A stretch of DNA of 64,000 nt from Artemisia argyi (GCA_030686995.1 CM060708.1:106059350-106123349); one strand, 5' to 3'. Shown: positions 22,587 through 35,045, counted from the stretch's first letter. The notes: generated by a model not told the origin, from the letters alone. Numbers and translations are program-made.

Positions 22587-25500
22587 TGTAACACCCCAAC
22601 CCGATAACGGTAGAAGTATTACATTACAGTGACATATCAGAAGAAACACAAGCATATGATTCATACATACAACGAAATTCAGGGTTACAAATGAAAATCT
22701 GAAACTACAAGGCTACAAAACAATAAATACTATGTCTAATAAAGTGAAACTTCATCTAATCGTCTCTAGTCCAAAGCATAGTCTTCTAAGTCCAGTCACA
22801 CTCTCTTCCCATAACCCAGCTTCCTACTAAAACCTGCCGCAGGAAAAGGAAATGCGGCTGAGCTTAAAAAGCCCAGTGAACAGATACATATACAAAGCAA
22901 TGATAATGAAACAGAACTGAAATATAGTGCATTGGGGAAATAGAATAAGGAATAGATAAAAGAGTAATAGAATAGAAAGAAGAAAGGATAGTCATCTACC
23001 ACGAGCCCAGAAACATATCATATCATATAAGCCGTCAATACCATAATTCTTCATAATCATATAGAGGGGAGTCCTCTCAGATAATCAGATAATATGAGGG
23101 GTGTCCTCATTCTTCAAATGGGTGGAGTAGCGAACTCCTAGAAATTGTGAAAGGCATGTATAGCACACAGTACCAATCACCTCAAAGTCAACTCAAAGTC
23201 ATAGTTAAATCCATTAAGCATACATGTCTAGGATTGCAACCCATACGCCCCTTACTCAAAGTCAATCTCAAAGTCATATACTCAAAGTCATAATGGCCAT
23301 AATAGTAATCATAAAAAGGGACGGCGTGAGAAATCACTCACCCACACATGAGTCATGCCAGTGGTGCATCACAGACATGCCTATGGTACCTCCATAGGTA
23401 GGGAAAACAGAAATGGCTCGGGTATCAAACTAAGAGTCAGGTCTCATATCATACAAAAGGTCATATAGCAAAGGTGTATCTCAGAATCATATCAAAGGTT
23501 CATAATAGCAGTTCATAACAAAGGGTTCATATCAGAAATAGTATTCAAGGTCCAATCAGAGTTTATCAGGTCAAGGTTCATATTCAAAAATCAATTCATG
23601 GTTCAGTTCAAAAGTCCGTTTCAAAAGTTTCTATTAAAAGTCCAATTTAAATAGTCTTTTAAAACAGTTTTCATAAAAATGGTCTTTCAAAATATAGGGT
23701 TCATGAAAGTTAAATAACCTTTCTTTAAAAAAGAAATTTAGCATCATTTATAAACATCTTTTCAAATCGGTTCTTCTCAAAACATTTCCATGGCATAATT
23801 AAAAGGTTTTCATAGCATGGTTTCATAACGGAGGTCATATCAAGTGGGATCAACAGAGAAGGTTCAAGTAAAGGGGATCATAGCAATGGCATCAATTCGG
23901 GAAACTAACGGATCAGAATATGAAAGAGATCATGAGAAACCTTTTGAGAAAGGTCAGAATATCTGTACCTCAATCGCCATCGAAATCATAACATACGTAA
24001 GCATATGGAAACACTCATTTTTCAATGAATCTACACAAATTAATGATCGGCTTATTATTAATAACTTATTCAATTCGGATTTCTCATTTTAGTCGGCTTT
24101 CCAGTTTTAGTAACTTTCCATTTGAAGTGACTTTCCACTTTTAGCAGGTTTCCATAAATAGTAAGTTTCCACTTTTAGAAAGTTTCCATAATTAGAAAGT
24201 TGAATCATTATTAATGGAATCAAAGTATCTTTTAACATATTTACACATTTGGTCCTTAGGGTTTCATAACTTTACATTTTAACCCTTTACTTTCCAAAAT
24301 TACACTTTAAACCTTTTAGTATTCAAAGTTACACATTAAACCCTTAGCTTATCCATTTTACATAATGATCTCTTATTTTATCATGTTATACGAATATACC
24401 TTCAAGTATTCACAATTTACACTATAAGTCCTTCAAGTTATCAAAGTTACATATTTAACCCTTTAATTTACAATTACAACTTTTAATTCTTAATAATTAC
24501 ATATTAAGCCATTAATTTACCAAATTAGCACATAATCCCTTGAATACTTTTAAATACTCAAAACAGTTCCAAGTTTCTGAAAATTACATTTTTAGTCCCT
24601 CTCTTTTAATTATTTTCAAAACAAACCCTAATTAATCATTAAATACATTTTAATCCATTTAAATGCAAAACTTACACTTAGCACCCTTAGGTTATATTTT
24701 TGTCGAATAGTATACAGCCCAAATAAGTTTTCCAGAATTAACCTTGAAGTTTTTAAAGTTTACAAAACTCACCCAAAACTTTTAAATGCAAATCGTATAA
24801 CATAAAATCATGGAATTAGGAACCCTACCCAAATCAAATCCTTTTGTAATCATTACCTTATCATTAAATGTTATTAATAATCATCAAACAAACCCTAATT
24901 CATCAAAAATCAGATCGCATGCTTTTCTCCCTTTTCTTTTTATACGTTTTATTCAAAAACACAATTAGCCAAAATAATTCGAAATCAAGGATTCAAGCCA
25001 TGTTAATCCTTTACAATAATTTTCCAGGTCATAATAGATTATAATACACGTAAATAAATTATATTCAGAATTATTATGGATCGCATGGTGTCTTTTACGT
25101 TTTACACATGTTTTTAGGGTTTAATTCACGAAAACAATATAGAGCATGCATGGATCGAACCAAACATTTTATTTGAGACTTATATGATGTAAGAGACGTG
25201 AGAAAAATACCATACCAGATCTGGAACAAATAGAATAGGCTGGACGAATTACACCTCTTGAATTGGATAATACGACACCAAAAATTCCCACGAGAACAAA
25301 CGCGACCAACAAACCTTGTAATCATTTTTCGAATATCATATATGATGTAAGGAACTCAGGAAAAATAGAAAATGAATTTATAAGAGGTCGTACGAATTAA
25401 AATGGAATATTACCTTACTTGTGAACAAAATTCGATAATAAAAGATTCAGGGATTTTTAAATCGAATGGCCAATTTTCTTGGCTTCCTAGCACGACAATG

Positions 25501-25958
25501 AACTCAGAAAAATTATGCTTGGACCTCAGAAAATTCGTATGGAATGAATGGTGATTTATTTGTTGATTTGGGTTTACTCGGCAAGTGAATAAGGAAAGAA
25601 AATAAATGTATAAAATATATAGGGTAGATAGCCGAGTCTAGGGGAGGAAATTGACCAAAATTTCGGGATTTAAGTTAGGCAATTGATTTGATTTGATTTG
25701 CTATTTTAAATGCATTTTAATTACCTTTAAAAATCATAATATTAATAATAAAATTTCTATTCGGCGCCCAAAGGGCATTTTGGTAATTTCATGGCTTGTA
25801 AAAATATTAAATGGAGTTGTCAAAATTATTTGGTATCATATCTTGTCCACTACCAGAAGTTTGGAATTTATTTGGTGCTTTACATATGTTTTATTTAGAT
25901 TTTAAAGTTTCAGGGGCAATTTGGTCATTTACGTGTTTCTCAGATTTTAGGTGTTACA
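22587..25958 (-). repeat. 5' LTR of element E
   Basis: 3372 bp from TGTAACACCCC to GGTGTTACA. High identity with the other LTR points to a fairly recent insertion compared with A. I could not count substitutions reliably by eye. Confidence 0.92.
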
Positions 25959-25963
25959 GCGAG

Positions 25964-26347
25964 ATTGTCCCATGTGGTGATGGATCCCGCGGGTAAATGC
26001 TCAAGCCATTGATTAGCTTGATCCCGTAGAGAGAATTGGAATAGGCGTAAACGGGTAGTCTCTCTAGTTTCAACACCTAGGTCTATGGAATCTACGATTT
26101 TGAGGAAGTCCTTAAGGTGTTGGTTTGGATCTTCGGAACGAAGTCCATGGAATGCACATCCACTTTGCACCAACCGGATGGTGTCGGATCGCAAGGGGGT
26201 CACATTGGCTCCGGTGAGCTCAATGGTGTTTCGGTAGCCTTGGTGGCTAGGTCGGGAGTACTCTCCTAAGGTTCGGGGCCTAAGGGGTTCTAATGGTGGG
26301 TTTTGTTGTGGTGGGATGACGGGTTCAAAGATGTTACCACCTTCCAT
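25964..26347 (-). pseudogene. Gag N-terminal part of element C, cut by element E
   Basis: Minus-strand ORF starting at the ATG of 26347-26345 (MEGGNIFEPVIPPQQNP). It continues through GCAFHGLRSEDPNQHL and the RLRLFQFSLRDQA stretch to TTWDNLA, where element E begins. The other half resumes at 15766 with the next residues (NRFLTQFF). It is the start of the structural Gag protein. The same region in A lacks the ATG, so this copy shows the original start. The leader between the PBS and ATG is about 150 bp. Confidence 0.85.
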
Positions 26348-26493
26348 GATGTCGGATGGTAAAGAGTTACGAACAAAGGCACGAAGAAATAAGATAGACT
26401 AAAGAAGACCTAAAAATAAAAATAAAATCTTACTAGAAAGGAATCTAGCAAGTAGACCTAATAAAAAGAAATCCTAACCTAGACAATAACTAT

Positions 26494-26512
26494 TCCCCGG
26501 GCTGCGGCGCCA
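26494..26512 (-). other. PBS of element C, altered tRNA-Asp type
   Basis: On the minus strand TGGCGCCGC is followed by a changed core and CCGGGGA. The first nine bases match tRNA-Asp; the middle carries extra or changed bases compared with A. It lies six bases from the LTR edge. Confidence 0.75.
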
Positions 26513-26518
26513 AAAACT

Positions 26519-27060
26519 TGATGCGTGGGAATCGCAACAGGCTTTACCTCTCGAGGGAGCTCGAGAAGCTTACAACCCCCACCAGGCAGTGTACCTGATC
26601 GTTGTAGTATAGTATAGTGACAAGTACCGGGGGATTGATCGTTCAGCTTGGGAATAGTGTCGCTAGAATTAGAAACCTAATTTACTAGTTCTAAAGGTGA
26701 GGGATGATTATTTTTGTGTTTATATATTTTTATTAAAGCAGGTAAAATCTCGGGTTTTGAAGGAGTGGGCGGAATTAGTTGCTATTCAACTAACCCAAAG
26801 CTAAGATGCAATCAAAATAAAATAATAAAAATGAAAATAAACTAATTTATACTAAGGTTGTGAGCAGTAATTGGAGAAATTGTGTTTACTTAGACTTCAC
26901 TACTCCCTAGATATCTTTTACAAGTTAATTACTTGTTATAATTGCATGGATGACAGATTGTATTCCTTAATACCATTCATGGGGTGGCATACATAACTCC
27001 CCAATTCTATGAGCTCTTATCTCCTCCTACACCATGACCCAGCACAACTATAGGGATTGT
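26519..27060 (-). repeat. 5' LTR of element C, left segment
   Basis: 542 bp from TGATGCGTGG to the ATTGT where element F entered. It carries the tRNA-Asp-like segment at 26599-26630. Diagnostic bases here follow C's own 3' LTR (for example AGCAGGTAAAATC and TTTATACTAAGG). Confidence 0.88.
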
Positions 27061-28469
27061 TGATGCGTGGGAATCGCAACAGGCTTTACCTCTCGAGGGA
27101 TCTCGAGAAGCTTACAACCCCCACCAGGCAGTGTACTTGATCGTTGTAGTATAGTATAGTGACAAGTACCGGGGGATTGATCGTTCAGCTTAGGAATAGT
27201 GTCGCTAGGATTAGAAAGCCTAATTACTAGTTCTAAAGGTGAGGGAAGATTATTTTTGTATTTTTATGTTTTTATGAAAGCAATTAAAATCTCGGGTTTT
27301 GAAGGAGTGGGCGGAATTAGTTGCTATTCAACTAACCCAAAGCTAAGATGCAATCAAAATAAAATAATAAAAATGAAAATAAACTAATTATTACAAAGGT
27401 TGTGAGCAGTAATTGGAGAAATTGTGTTTACTTAGACTTCACTACTCCCTAGATATCTTTTACACGTTAATTACTTGTTATACTTGTATGGATGACGGAT
27501 TGTATTCCTTAATACCATTCGTGGGGTGGCATACATAACTCCCCGACTCTATGAGCTCTTATCTCCTCCTACACCATGACCGAGCACAACTATAGGGATT
27601 GTAAACAGTGGCTCATGCATTAAATACAACCAATAAAGACCTAGTACGCCTCGGTTCATGTTTCTTAAGACGTTCAAGCATGTTACCATTTGGAGATCTG
27701 CCAGTTTTCTTAAGCCTAACATATAAAATCATTCATCCAAGACAAGAATAAACAAGTAATCAACACATAATCAACATCTAGGTTTCATTAGAACTAAGCA
27801 AACACAAGAGAGATCTAGCCTAGCATAATGGAATTGAGACAAGAACAAGATATAGACAACCAACACATAGACATATTGATTGAATTAGAAGAACACTTAT
27901 CTCAATTACAATGCAAGGTATCAAGGGTTTGGAACCCTTGAAAAACCTGTAAAAGAGGCACCAAATTCGTCTTTAGGGTTTCACCAAAACTTCTCTCCCT
28001 TTTAATGAAAAAACTAGAAAACTATATATAGGAAAACTGGGCAGACGGCGTCAAGACAAGCATGTGACGCCGTCACCTCGCCGCCAAATACTTCCTCGGA
28101 CGGTCTTGATCTACTTATGACGGCCTATGTGACGCCGTCACTAACCACGGTATTTTATTCTTTGTACTTTGACGCCGCCAAGATGACTTTTGACGCCGTC
28201 ATCAACTACGGTGTTTTATTCTTGATGTCTGACGCCGTCACGGCATTACTCTTGACGCCGTCACCTAGTGTCTTCAGCATGGAAAATTGATACTTTGCCG
28301 TTTTCTTCACTTTTATGCTCCAAAAACGTCCAAAATGGCTTCTTTTCCAGAATTCACTCTCCAAACACCTAAAATCACAAAAGGAATGATTTAAGGCAAT
28401 ATTTGATCAAATAAAGTCGGATTCGGGCTTAAATGACCCCCTAAAAACGGATCATTTTTCGCCTCATCA
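27061..28469 (-). repeat. 3' LTR of element F (1409 bp)
   Basis: It starts TGATGCGTGG and ends GCCTCATCA; same length as its partner. It contains the TGACG palindromes (about 28044-28262), a TATA box near 28023, and the tRNA-Asp-like segment at 27141-27172. The polypurine tract AAGTGTAAGGGTATA is next to it (28484-28470, minus strand). Confidence 0.9.
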
Positions 28470-29033
28470 TATACCCTTACACTTGAGATTTGCTTGTCCT
28501 GAAGCAAATGCGCTTTTATTCTACTCAAAAGACAAGTTAGGGGTCATTTAACACTAATATAAAAGTAATTACAACAAATAATCGTTCCACTAAAGACCAA
28601 TAGACAAGCACGGAGATCATACACAAGCACCTCGCAAATGGTGTAATAAAGTAATATAACATTATGGAAATGGAAGATATCTCTCACTACCTGTCATAGC
28701 AAAATAGATTACCATAGGCTTGGGAAAGGATCAAACCTCCACCACATGGCGTAAGCACCTAGGATAAACTATCAAAGAGGTCTTTTAAAGGGTTGTAACG
28801 TTAGGTATAGGGATATGAATTACACGGTTTTGTTGGATAAAGGAAGTTTTACTGGTGGCGAGTTAACAATCTTGGTTAATTACATGTACAATATGGCGTT
28901 GCTAAGCCAAGACTAGACTCGACTTAAGCTAATAAATGAAAAATAACAAAAACATAAAATAAACATAGAATGAAACGGGATGGTAGTCCGTATGTTTTTT
29001 TCTCTTTTTTTTTTTCTTTTTCTTGATTTTTTC

Positions 29034-29067
<34 letters not shown>

Positions 29068-30902
29068 TACACTCTTACCCTACCATCCAAAATAATACAT
29101 CATAGGGGATGAGAATTCCCCTTACACTTGAATCTTTACATACTTTACATTAAACTATTCTAATGACTCGAATTAAGAAAATCAAAACACTTTGAGCACT
29201 TTTAAGATTAACGTACATATGGGGGTAATAAATGATGTTCTTCCCCATTACTCCATAAAATAAGTACTTACCCATGAGTTCCAATCGTCCCAAAACAATA
29301 TGTACAAGGATATGACTCGACTTAGCAACCATGTAATCAATTAGAAAGTTAACTTAGGGTTTAACAAATAACAATAATGCACTAAAAATGAGCGCATACA
29401 CGGAAGGCTAAGGCGATTTGGGTGTACATTTAAGTGGGGTGTAACAAATTATTCCTATAAGTAAGATGCTTAAAGTTAGAAACGAAAAGATAGGCTCGGA
29501 GGGGTGTACTAGGGGTATCGTGTACTAAAAATGAGTACAACGCTAAGGGTGTGGAAAAAATTAGTTGACTTAACTAGCCAAGTAATATGACTTAAATGGT
29601 CAAGTAATTGTAATACGGGTTTAACACAAGGGTGATCCTAATGCCTCTTATCATGTAGTAAATCCTACCACACGAATGTAGTCTCACTAGCGGTCTCGGG
29701 ATGCATCACTAACGCAAGTTCTAGAATCTAAATGCTACCGGTACACTCATAAGCACTAATAATGAATGTTTTTCCTATCAAATCTAAAGGCGAACCTCAC
29801 ATTTTTGGGTGGAAAATTTTTCTGAAATACGGTTATGTGCTAGTCATACAATCTCCTATCCATGAGACGCTTGCTATGGCTAAAGTTTCACTCCTAAATG
29901 TTGTAAAAAATTTTAAATTTAGCGCTAAAATTACACTAACAAGTATTTCTCATAGTTTTATTACACATCTACTATCAAACAAAACAAACTCAAGCGAAAG
30001 TGCATATGTAAGGTATCATCTTTTTACCCTCCCCTTACACTTAAGATGAACATTGTCCCCAATGTTCAAGTAAAGAATGTAAAAGTGAAAAAGTAAAGAG
30101 AATGAAATCAAATACTCCCCTGATTCGCTCGGTATGGATTTTAGGTTGGCCAGGTTAAATCTTCTTCCAAGAAAATGAACAATCAAAGCTTCCCTTCCAG
30201 AATATAAATCATCTCCTTGTCAAACATAACCTGTAAATCCTGAGAAAATAGACAAGACAACCTCGCGTAAAATCGGCGGCATCCTATATAAGTTCCTAAA
30301 TCCTAAAAAACAAAGTAAGATATAATGCTTGTGGAATGAAGTTTGCAGATTTCTTGGAGATTATAAAACTTAATAATTCACAAAAACCATAAGACTCCGT
30401 TAGAAAAACAAAACCGGTAAAATTTCCAGATTTTTAACTCCTGACGCCGTCAAGAGTAATACTCTGACGCCGTCAGAATGGACCTGCAGAAATTCTTATG
30501 TTAAGTTTCCGGAAAATTTCTGGAAAAACTTCGTCCTACTTCCTGGAAAATCCTGCAAAACTTCATTATGACTCAATACAAGCATTTGACTCTAACAAAT
30601 ACGAATATACATGTTCATTTAATATTGTGGAGAATCATGATCGGTTTGTTTCTTAAAAACATATTTGGGGTTTCCCCTTACAGTTATCTTTTGCAAAAAT
30701 ACTTTTAGGTTGGAGTTAAGACTAGGCCAAACAACATAGTAAAGTATTTCCACGTTTTAATTTAGAGACATGATCAACCAACAATAAAAATAAAACATGC
30801 ATACGGAAGCAAATAACAATCAAACAAATAAAATCACACAAAACATGGGTTGCCTCCTAAGAAGCGCTTGTTTTTGTTTGAGTTACGAGCCTGACTCTTC
30901 CA
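28470..30902 (-). other. 3' noncoding region of element F
   Basis: It is collinear with C's 11436-13895 at high identity: T tract 29037-29064, hairpin/polypurine cassettes near 30035-30065, two TGACGCCGTCA copies near 30442-30476, and the GCGCTT/TGGGAGG motif at 30845-30870. No convincing gene. The conserved antisense ORF near 29762-30049 is discussed under rejected items. Confidence 0.8.
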
Positions 30903-32078
30903 TTATTTAACGGAAAGAAGGGAGGTTTTCCCTACACATAGGATTAAGTGCGGGTGGAAGTAGCGATACACACCCTTAGGATGGGAATATGCCTCGTGAG
31001 GAAAGAGTGGTGGATGAATTATATGCTCCAAGGGGTGTGCTCCTATCATCATAACCTTACCTAATTCAATTGGGTTAATGGGTGGATTGAGATTTCCTCC
31101 TAGAAAGGGATCATTTTCTATCAACTTCGAGAGATTCCTAGTTGGGAACCCATCTTGACCAAATAAACCCGGTTTAAACCCATAATGTTGCTTGTGATCA
31201 GTCATGAATGGGTGATGTAAGTACGTAAGGTCATTCTCCACTTCTATAGTAGCTTCCTCTCTACAAGGCTTAGAGTCCACTACCTTCATCCTAAGACTAC
31301 CCGGACTATATGGTTTGATGGGTGGATCGGGACCTATTTCAATTCCTAAATCTTCATCCTAGGATGGAAGATTATGTAACGGTTTTGGTTGAGGCTCCGG
31401 TTCATCAAAACTAGGAACTTCCCTAGAACTAAGAGTAAGGTTATCATTATAAGTATTCAAACCTATATCCTCTAGTTGTGTTTGGTACAAAGGTTTTACC
31501 TCTGTTGGAGTTCCTACAGTCTCTTCTACTTCTTTCGAGTAAGTCACGGGCGGTGTATGTGCCTCAAATGATGGTAGGACTTGTGGGGTACTTTGTGGGC
31601 TTGGATTATCCACCTCATCCTCCATTGTACCTAGATTACCTATGTGTTTGTTTTGTACTATGGCTTTAGGTGACATCCGCACAGGTATCCCTGAGTAATC
31701 ATCCCCAGACAAACTTCCTGTTTGCTCCTTCAAACTTGTTTTTGATTGATTTGTGATGTTGTTTGTTGGGTTGTCTACTCTATAATAATATTGGGCACAG
31801 TCTTCTATGGTATCCCATGCTTCTTCAGCACTTAATTCCCTAGGGCCCCCATTGGCAAAATCATCAATGCACATTTGGTCACATCGGCTGACACGATAGT
31901 AAAAGGTTTGGGTTAGGGATGCTAAAGAGAAACTATGATGAGGGAATTTTCGAAGTAAAATTTTAAAACGAGTCCATGCATCATATATGGGTTCATCTCG
32001 ATATTGTTTGAAATTCGAGATGTCAATAGGGTAGAATGGCCTTTGTGGTTGGTGGTATGGTGGATTCGCGTACTCCAT
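30903..32078 (-). pseudogene. Short Gag plus unknown C-terminal region of element F
   Basis: One minus-strand frame of about 391 codons from the ATG at 32078-32076 to 30903, with a single in-frame TAG near 31359-31361. The N-terminal part is a shortened Gag core (YDAWTRFKILLRKFPHHSFS, IDDFANGG, AEEAWDTIEDCAQ), parallel to the YEAWARFKDLL region of A and C but starting later. The middle is acidic and proline-rich. After the stop the frame continues with HYGFKPGLFG, FLGGNLNPPINP and GVYRYFHPHL, a region I associate with other Asteraceae retroelement proteins but cannot name. No protease, zinc knuckle or polymerase is present. Probably a structural protein of a parasitic element. Confidence 0.65.
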
Positions 32079-32232
32079 AATGGTGAACGGAAGAGTCAAT
32101 GGAAATTACGAACAAACACACAAAGAAAAAGATAGACTAAAGAAAACCTAGAAAATAAAAATAAAATCTTACTAGAAAGGAATCTAGCAAGTAGACCTAA
32201 AAAAAAGAAATCCTAACCTAGACAATAACTAT

Positions 32233-32251
32233 TCCCTAGGCTGCGGCGCCA
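32233..32251 (-). other. PBS of element F, altered tRNA-Asp type
   Basis: The minus strand reads TGGCGCCGCAGCC then TAGGGA. The first nine bases match tRNA-Asp and the rest has drifted as in C. It lies six bases from the LTR edge. Confidence 0.7.
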
Positions 32252-32257
32252 AAAACT

Positions 32258-33666
32258 TGATGCGTGAGAATCGCAACAGGCTTTACCTCTCGAGGGATCT
32301 CGAGAAGCTTACAACCCCCACCAGGCAGTGTACCTGATCGTTGTAGTATAGTATAGTGACAAGTACCGGGGGATTGATCGTTCAGCTTAGGAATAGTGTC
32401 GCTAGGATTAGAAAGCCTAATTACTAGTTCTAAAGGTGAGGGAAGATTATTTTTGTATTTTTATGTTTTTATGAAAGCAATTAAAATCTCGGGTTTTGAA
32501 GGAGTGGGCGGAATTAGTTGCTATTCAACTAACCCAAAGCTAAGATGCAATCAAAATAAAATAATAAAAATGAAAATAAACTAATTATTACAAAGGTTGT
32601 GAGCAGTAATTGGAGAAATTGTGTTTACTTAGACTTCACTACTCCCTAGATATCTTTTACACGTTAATTACTTGTTATACTTGTATGGATGACGGATTGT
32701 ATTCCTTAATACCATTCGTGGGGTGGCATACATAACTCCCCAACTCTATGAGCTCTTATCTCCTCCTACGCCATGACCCAGCACAACTATAGGGATTGTA
32801 AACAGTGGCTCATGCATTAAATACAACCAATAAAGACCTAGTAAGCCTCGGTTCATGTTTCTTAAGACATTCAAGCATGTTACCATTTGGAGATCTGCCA
32901 GTTTTCTTAAGCCTAACATATAAAATCATTCATCCAAGACAAGAATAAACAAGTAATCAACACATAATCAACATCTAGGTTTCATTAGATCTAAGCAAAC
33001 ACAAGAGAGATCTAGCCTAGCATAATGGAATTGAGACAAGAACAAGATATAGACAACCAACACATAGACATATTGATTGAATTAGAAGAACACTTATCTC
33101 AATTACAATGCAAGGTATCAAGGGTTTGGAACCCTTGAAAAACCTGTTAAAGAGGCACCAAATTCGTCTTTAGGGTTTCACCAAAACTTCTCTCCCTTTT
33201 AATGAAAAAACTAGAAAACTATATATAGGAAAACTGGGTTGACGGCGTCAAGACAAGCATGTGACGCCGTCACCTCGCCGCCAAATACTTCCTCGGACGG
33301 TTTTGATCTACTTATGACGGCCTATGTGACGCCGTCACCAACCACGGTATTTTATTCTTTGTACTTTGACGCCGTCAGGATGACTTTTGACGCCGTCATC
33401 AACTACGGTGTTTTATTCTTGATGTCTGACGCCGTCACGGCATTACTCTTGACGCCGTCACCTAGTGTCTTCAGCATGGAAAATTGATACTTTGCCGTTT
33501 TCTTCACTTTTATGCTCCAAAAACGTCCAAAATGGCTTCTTTTCCAGAATTCACTCTCCAAACACCTAAAATCACAAAAGGAACGATTTAGGGCAATATT
33601 TGATCAAATAAAGTCGGATTCGGGCTTAAATGACCCCCTAAAAACGGATCATTTTTCGCCTCATCA
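32258..33666 (-). repeat. 5' LTR of element F (1409 bp)
   Basis: It starts TGATGCGTGA and ends GCCTCATCA, flanked on the right by ATTGT. The TGACG palindromes are at about 33239-33460, TATA near 33221-33230, and the tRNA-Asp-like segment at 32338-32370. Confidence 0.9.
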
Positions 33667-33671
33667 ATTGT

Positions 33672-34540
33672 AAACAGTGGCTCATGCATTAAATACAACC
33701 AATAAAGACCTAGTACGCCTCGGTTCATGTTTCTTAAGACATTCAAGCATGTTACCATTTGGAGATCTGCCAGTTTTCTTAAGCCTAACATATAAAATCA
33801 TTCATCCAAGAACAAGAATAAACAAGTAATCAACACATAATCAACATCTAGGTTTCATTAGATCTAAGCAAATACAAGAGAGATCTAGCCTAGCATAATT
33901 GAATTGAGACAAGAACAAGATATAGACAACCAACACATAGACATATTGATTGAATTAGAAGAACACTTATCTCAATTACAATGCAAGGTATCAAGGGTTT
34001 GGAACCCTTGAAAAACCTGTAAAAGAGGCACCAAATTCGTCTTTAGGGTTTCACCAAAACTTCTCTCCCTTTTAATGAAAAAACTAGAAAACTATATATA
34101 GGAAAACTGGGCTGACGGCGTCAAGACAAGCATGTGACGCTGTCACCTTGCCGCCAAATACTTCCTCGGACGGTCTTGATCTACTTATGACGGCCTATGT
34201 GACGCCGTCACCAACCACGGTATTTTATTCTTTGTACTTTGACGCCGTCAGGATGACTTTTGACGCCGTCATCAACTACGGTGTTTTATTCTTGATGTCT
34301 GACGCCGTCACGGCATTACTCTTGATGCCGTCACCTAGTGTCTTCAGCATGAAAAATTGATACTTTGCCGTTTTCTTCACTTTTATGCTCCAAAAACGTC
34401 TAAAATGGCTTCTTTTCCAGAATTCACTCTCCAAACACCTAAAATCACAAAAGGAATGATTTAGGGCAATATTTGATCAAATAAAGTTGGATTCGGGCTT
34501 AAATGACCCCCCTAAAAATGGATCATTTTTCGCCTCATCA
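33672..34540 (-). repeat. 5' LTR of element C, right segment
   Basis: 869 bp that complete the LTR begun at 26519-27060, ending GCCTCATCA before the ACCCC target copy. Many bases here agree with F's LTRs and not with C's 3' LTR (AAAGAGGCACC, CTCTCCCTTTTAATG, TTCTTTGTACTTTGACG). A few agree with C (CCAAGAACAAG, CATAATTGAATTG). This mixture is treated as a finding. Confidence 0.85.
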
Positions 34541-34545
34541 ACCCC

Positions 34546-35045
34546 ACTTAAATGTACAACCAAATCGCCTTAGCCTTCCGTGTATGCACTCATTTTTAGT
34601 GAATATTGTTATTTGTTAAACCCTAAGTTAACTATCTAATTGATTACATGGTTGCTAAGTCGAGTCATATCCTTGTACATATTGTTTTGGGACGATTGGG
34701 ACTCATGGGTAAAGTACTTAATTTATGGAGTAATGGGGAAGAACATCATATATTACCGCCATACGTACGTTAATCTTAAAAGTGCTCCAAGTGTTTTGAT
34801 TATCTTAATTCGAGTCATTAGATTAGTTTATTGTAAAGTATGTAAAGACTCAAGTGTAAGGGGAATGTTCATTCCCTATGATGTATTATTTTGGATGGTA
34901 GGGTAAAAGTGTATGCAAAAAAAAAAAAAAGAAAAAAAAATCGAAAAAAAAATCGAAAAATCAAGAAAAAGAAAAAAAAAATAGAAAAAGAAAAAGAGAA
35001 AAAAAAACGTACGGACTACCATCCCTTTTTATTCTATGTTCATTT
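34546..35045 (+). other. Continuation of element A's 3' noncoding region
   Basis: It starts CACTTAAATGTACAACC and matches, inverted, C's interior from about 12440 down to 11950, so it is element A resuming after C. It has AAGTGTAAGGGGA at 34852-34864 inside a GGGAATG/CATTCCC hairpin, and an A-rich tract at 34915-35010. The ORF at 34640-34906 shares its C-terminal half with C's 12082-12339 ORF but is frameshifted. It is cut off by element D. Confidence 0.8.

Larger units (their letters stand above)
15767..25958 (-). mobile_element. Element E: chromovirus-like retrotransposon with ruined interior
   Basis: The element runs from TGTAACACCCCAACCC at 15767 to AGGTGTTACA at 25958, with the target GCGAG duplicated at 15762-15766 and 25959-25963. 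The LTRs are about 3.36 kb and the interior only 3.46 kb. Orientation is minus: the PBS lies left of the right-hand LTR and the polypurine tract next to the left-hand LTR. TGTAACACCCC ends and the terminal 'cgaggacgaaatt' context are typical of Tekay/Del chromoviruses. No ORF over about 85 codons exists inside. Weak protease and RT fossils remain, so it resembles a LARD-type (large retrotransposon derivative) non-autonomous element. It inserted into the gag of C. Confidence 0.92.
27061..33666 (-). mobile_element. Element F: short non-autonomous element sharing C's LTRs
   Basis: 6606 bp, with LTRs at 27061-28469 and 32258-33666 and the target ATTGT duplicated at 27056-27060 and 33667-33671. 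It lies on the minus strand (PBS 32251-32233). Its LTRs and 3' noncoding half are close to those of C, but the coding part is different: a short Gag followed by an unfamiliar C-terminal region, without protease or integrase tail. It entered the 5' LTR of C, a related element. Confidence 0.92.
10029..34540 (-). mobile_element. Element C: Gypsy-type non-autonomous retrotransposon hosting E and F
   Basis: Outer boundaries are TGATGCGTGG at 10029 and GCCTCATCA at 34540, flanked by the duplicated target ACCCC (10024-10028 and 34541-34545). It reads on the minus strand: 5' LTR 34540-33672 plus 27060-26519, PBS 26512-26494, gag from 26347, 3' LTR ending at 10029. Element E splits its gag (15767-25958) and element F splits its 5' LTR (27061-33666). 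It shares LTR layout, PBS type and gene content with A, and sits in A in the opposite direction. It has no RT or integrase core. Confidence 0.92.
4700..35045 (+). mobile_element. Element A: tRNA-Asp-primed Gypsy-type retrotransposon, interrupted and partial
   Basis: Element A has its 5' LTR at 4700-6122, its PBS at 6129-6146, a degraded gag-protease-integrase-tail gene at 6295-8548 and 3' noncoding DNA at 8549-10028. It continues after element C at 34546-35045 and is then cut by Copia element D. The continuation is recognised because 34546-35045 matches, inverted, the part of element C's interior (about 12443-11950) that follows the equivalent insertion point. The Gag sequence and the tRNA-Asp PBS place it near the Athila/Tat group of Ty3/Gypsy. 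No RT, RNase H or integrase core is visible, so it is non-autonomous. The 3' LTR must lie beyond 64000 if it exists. Only 4700-10028 and 34546-35045 belong to A itself. Confidence 0.8.
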
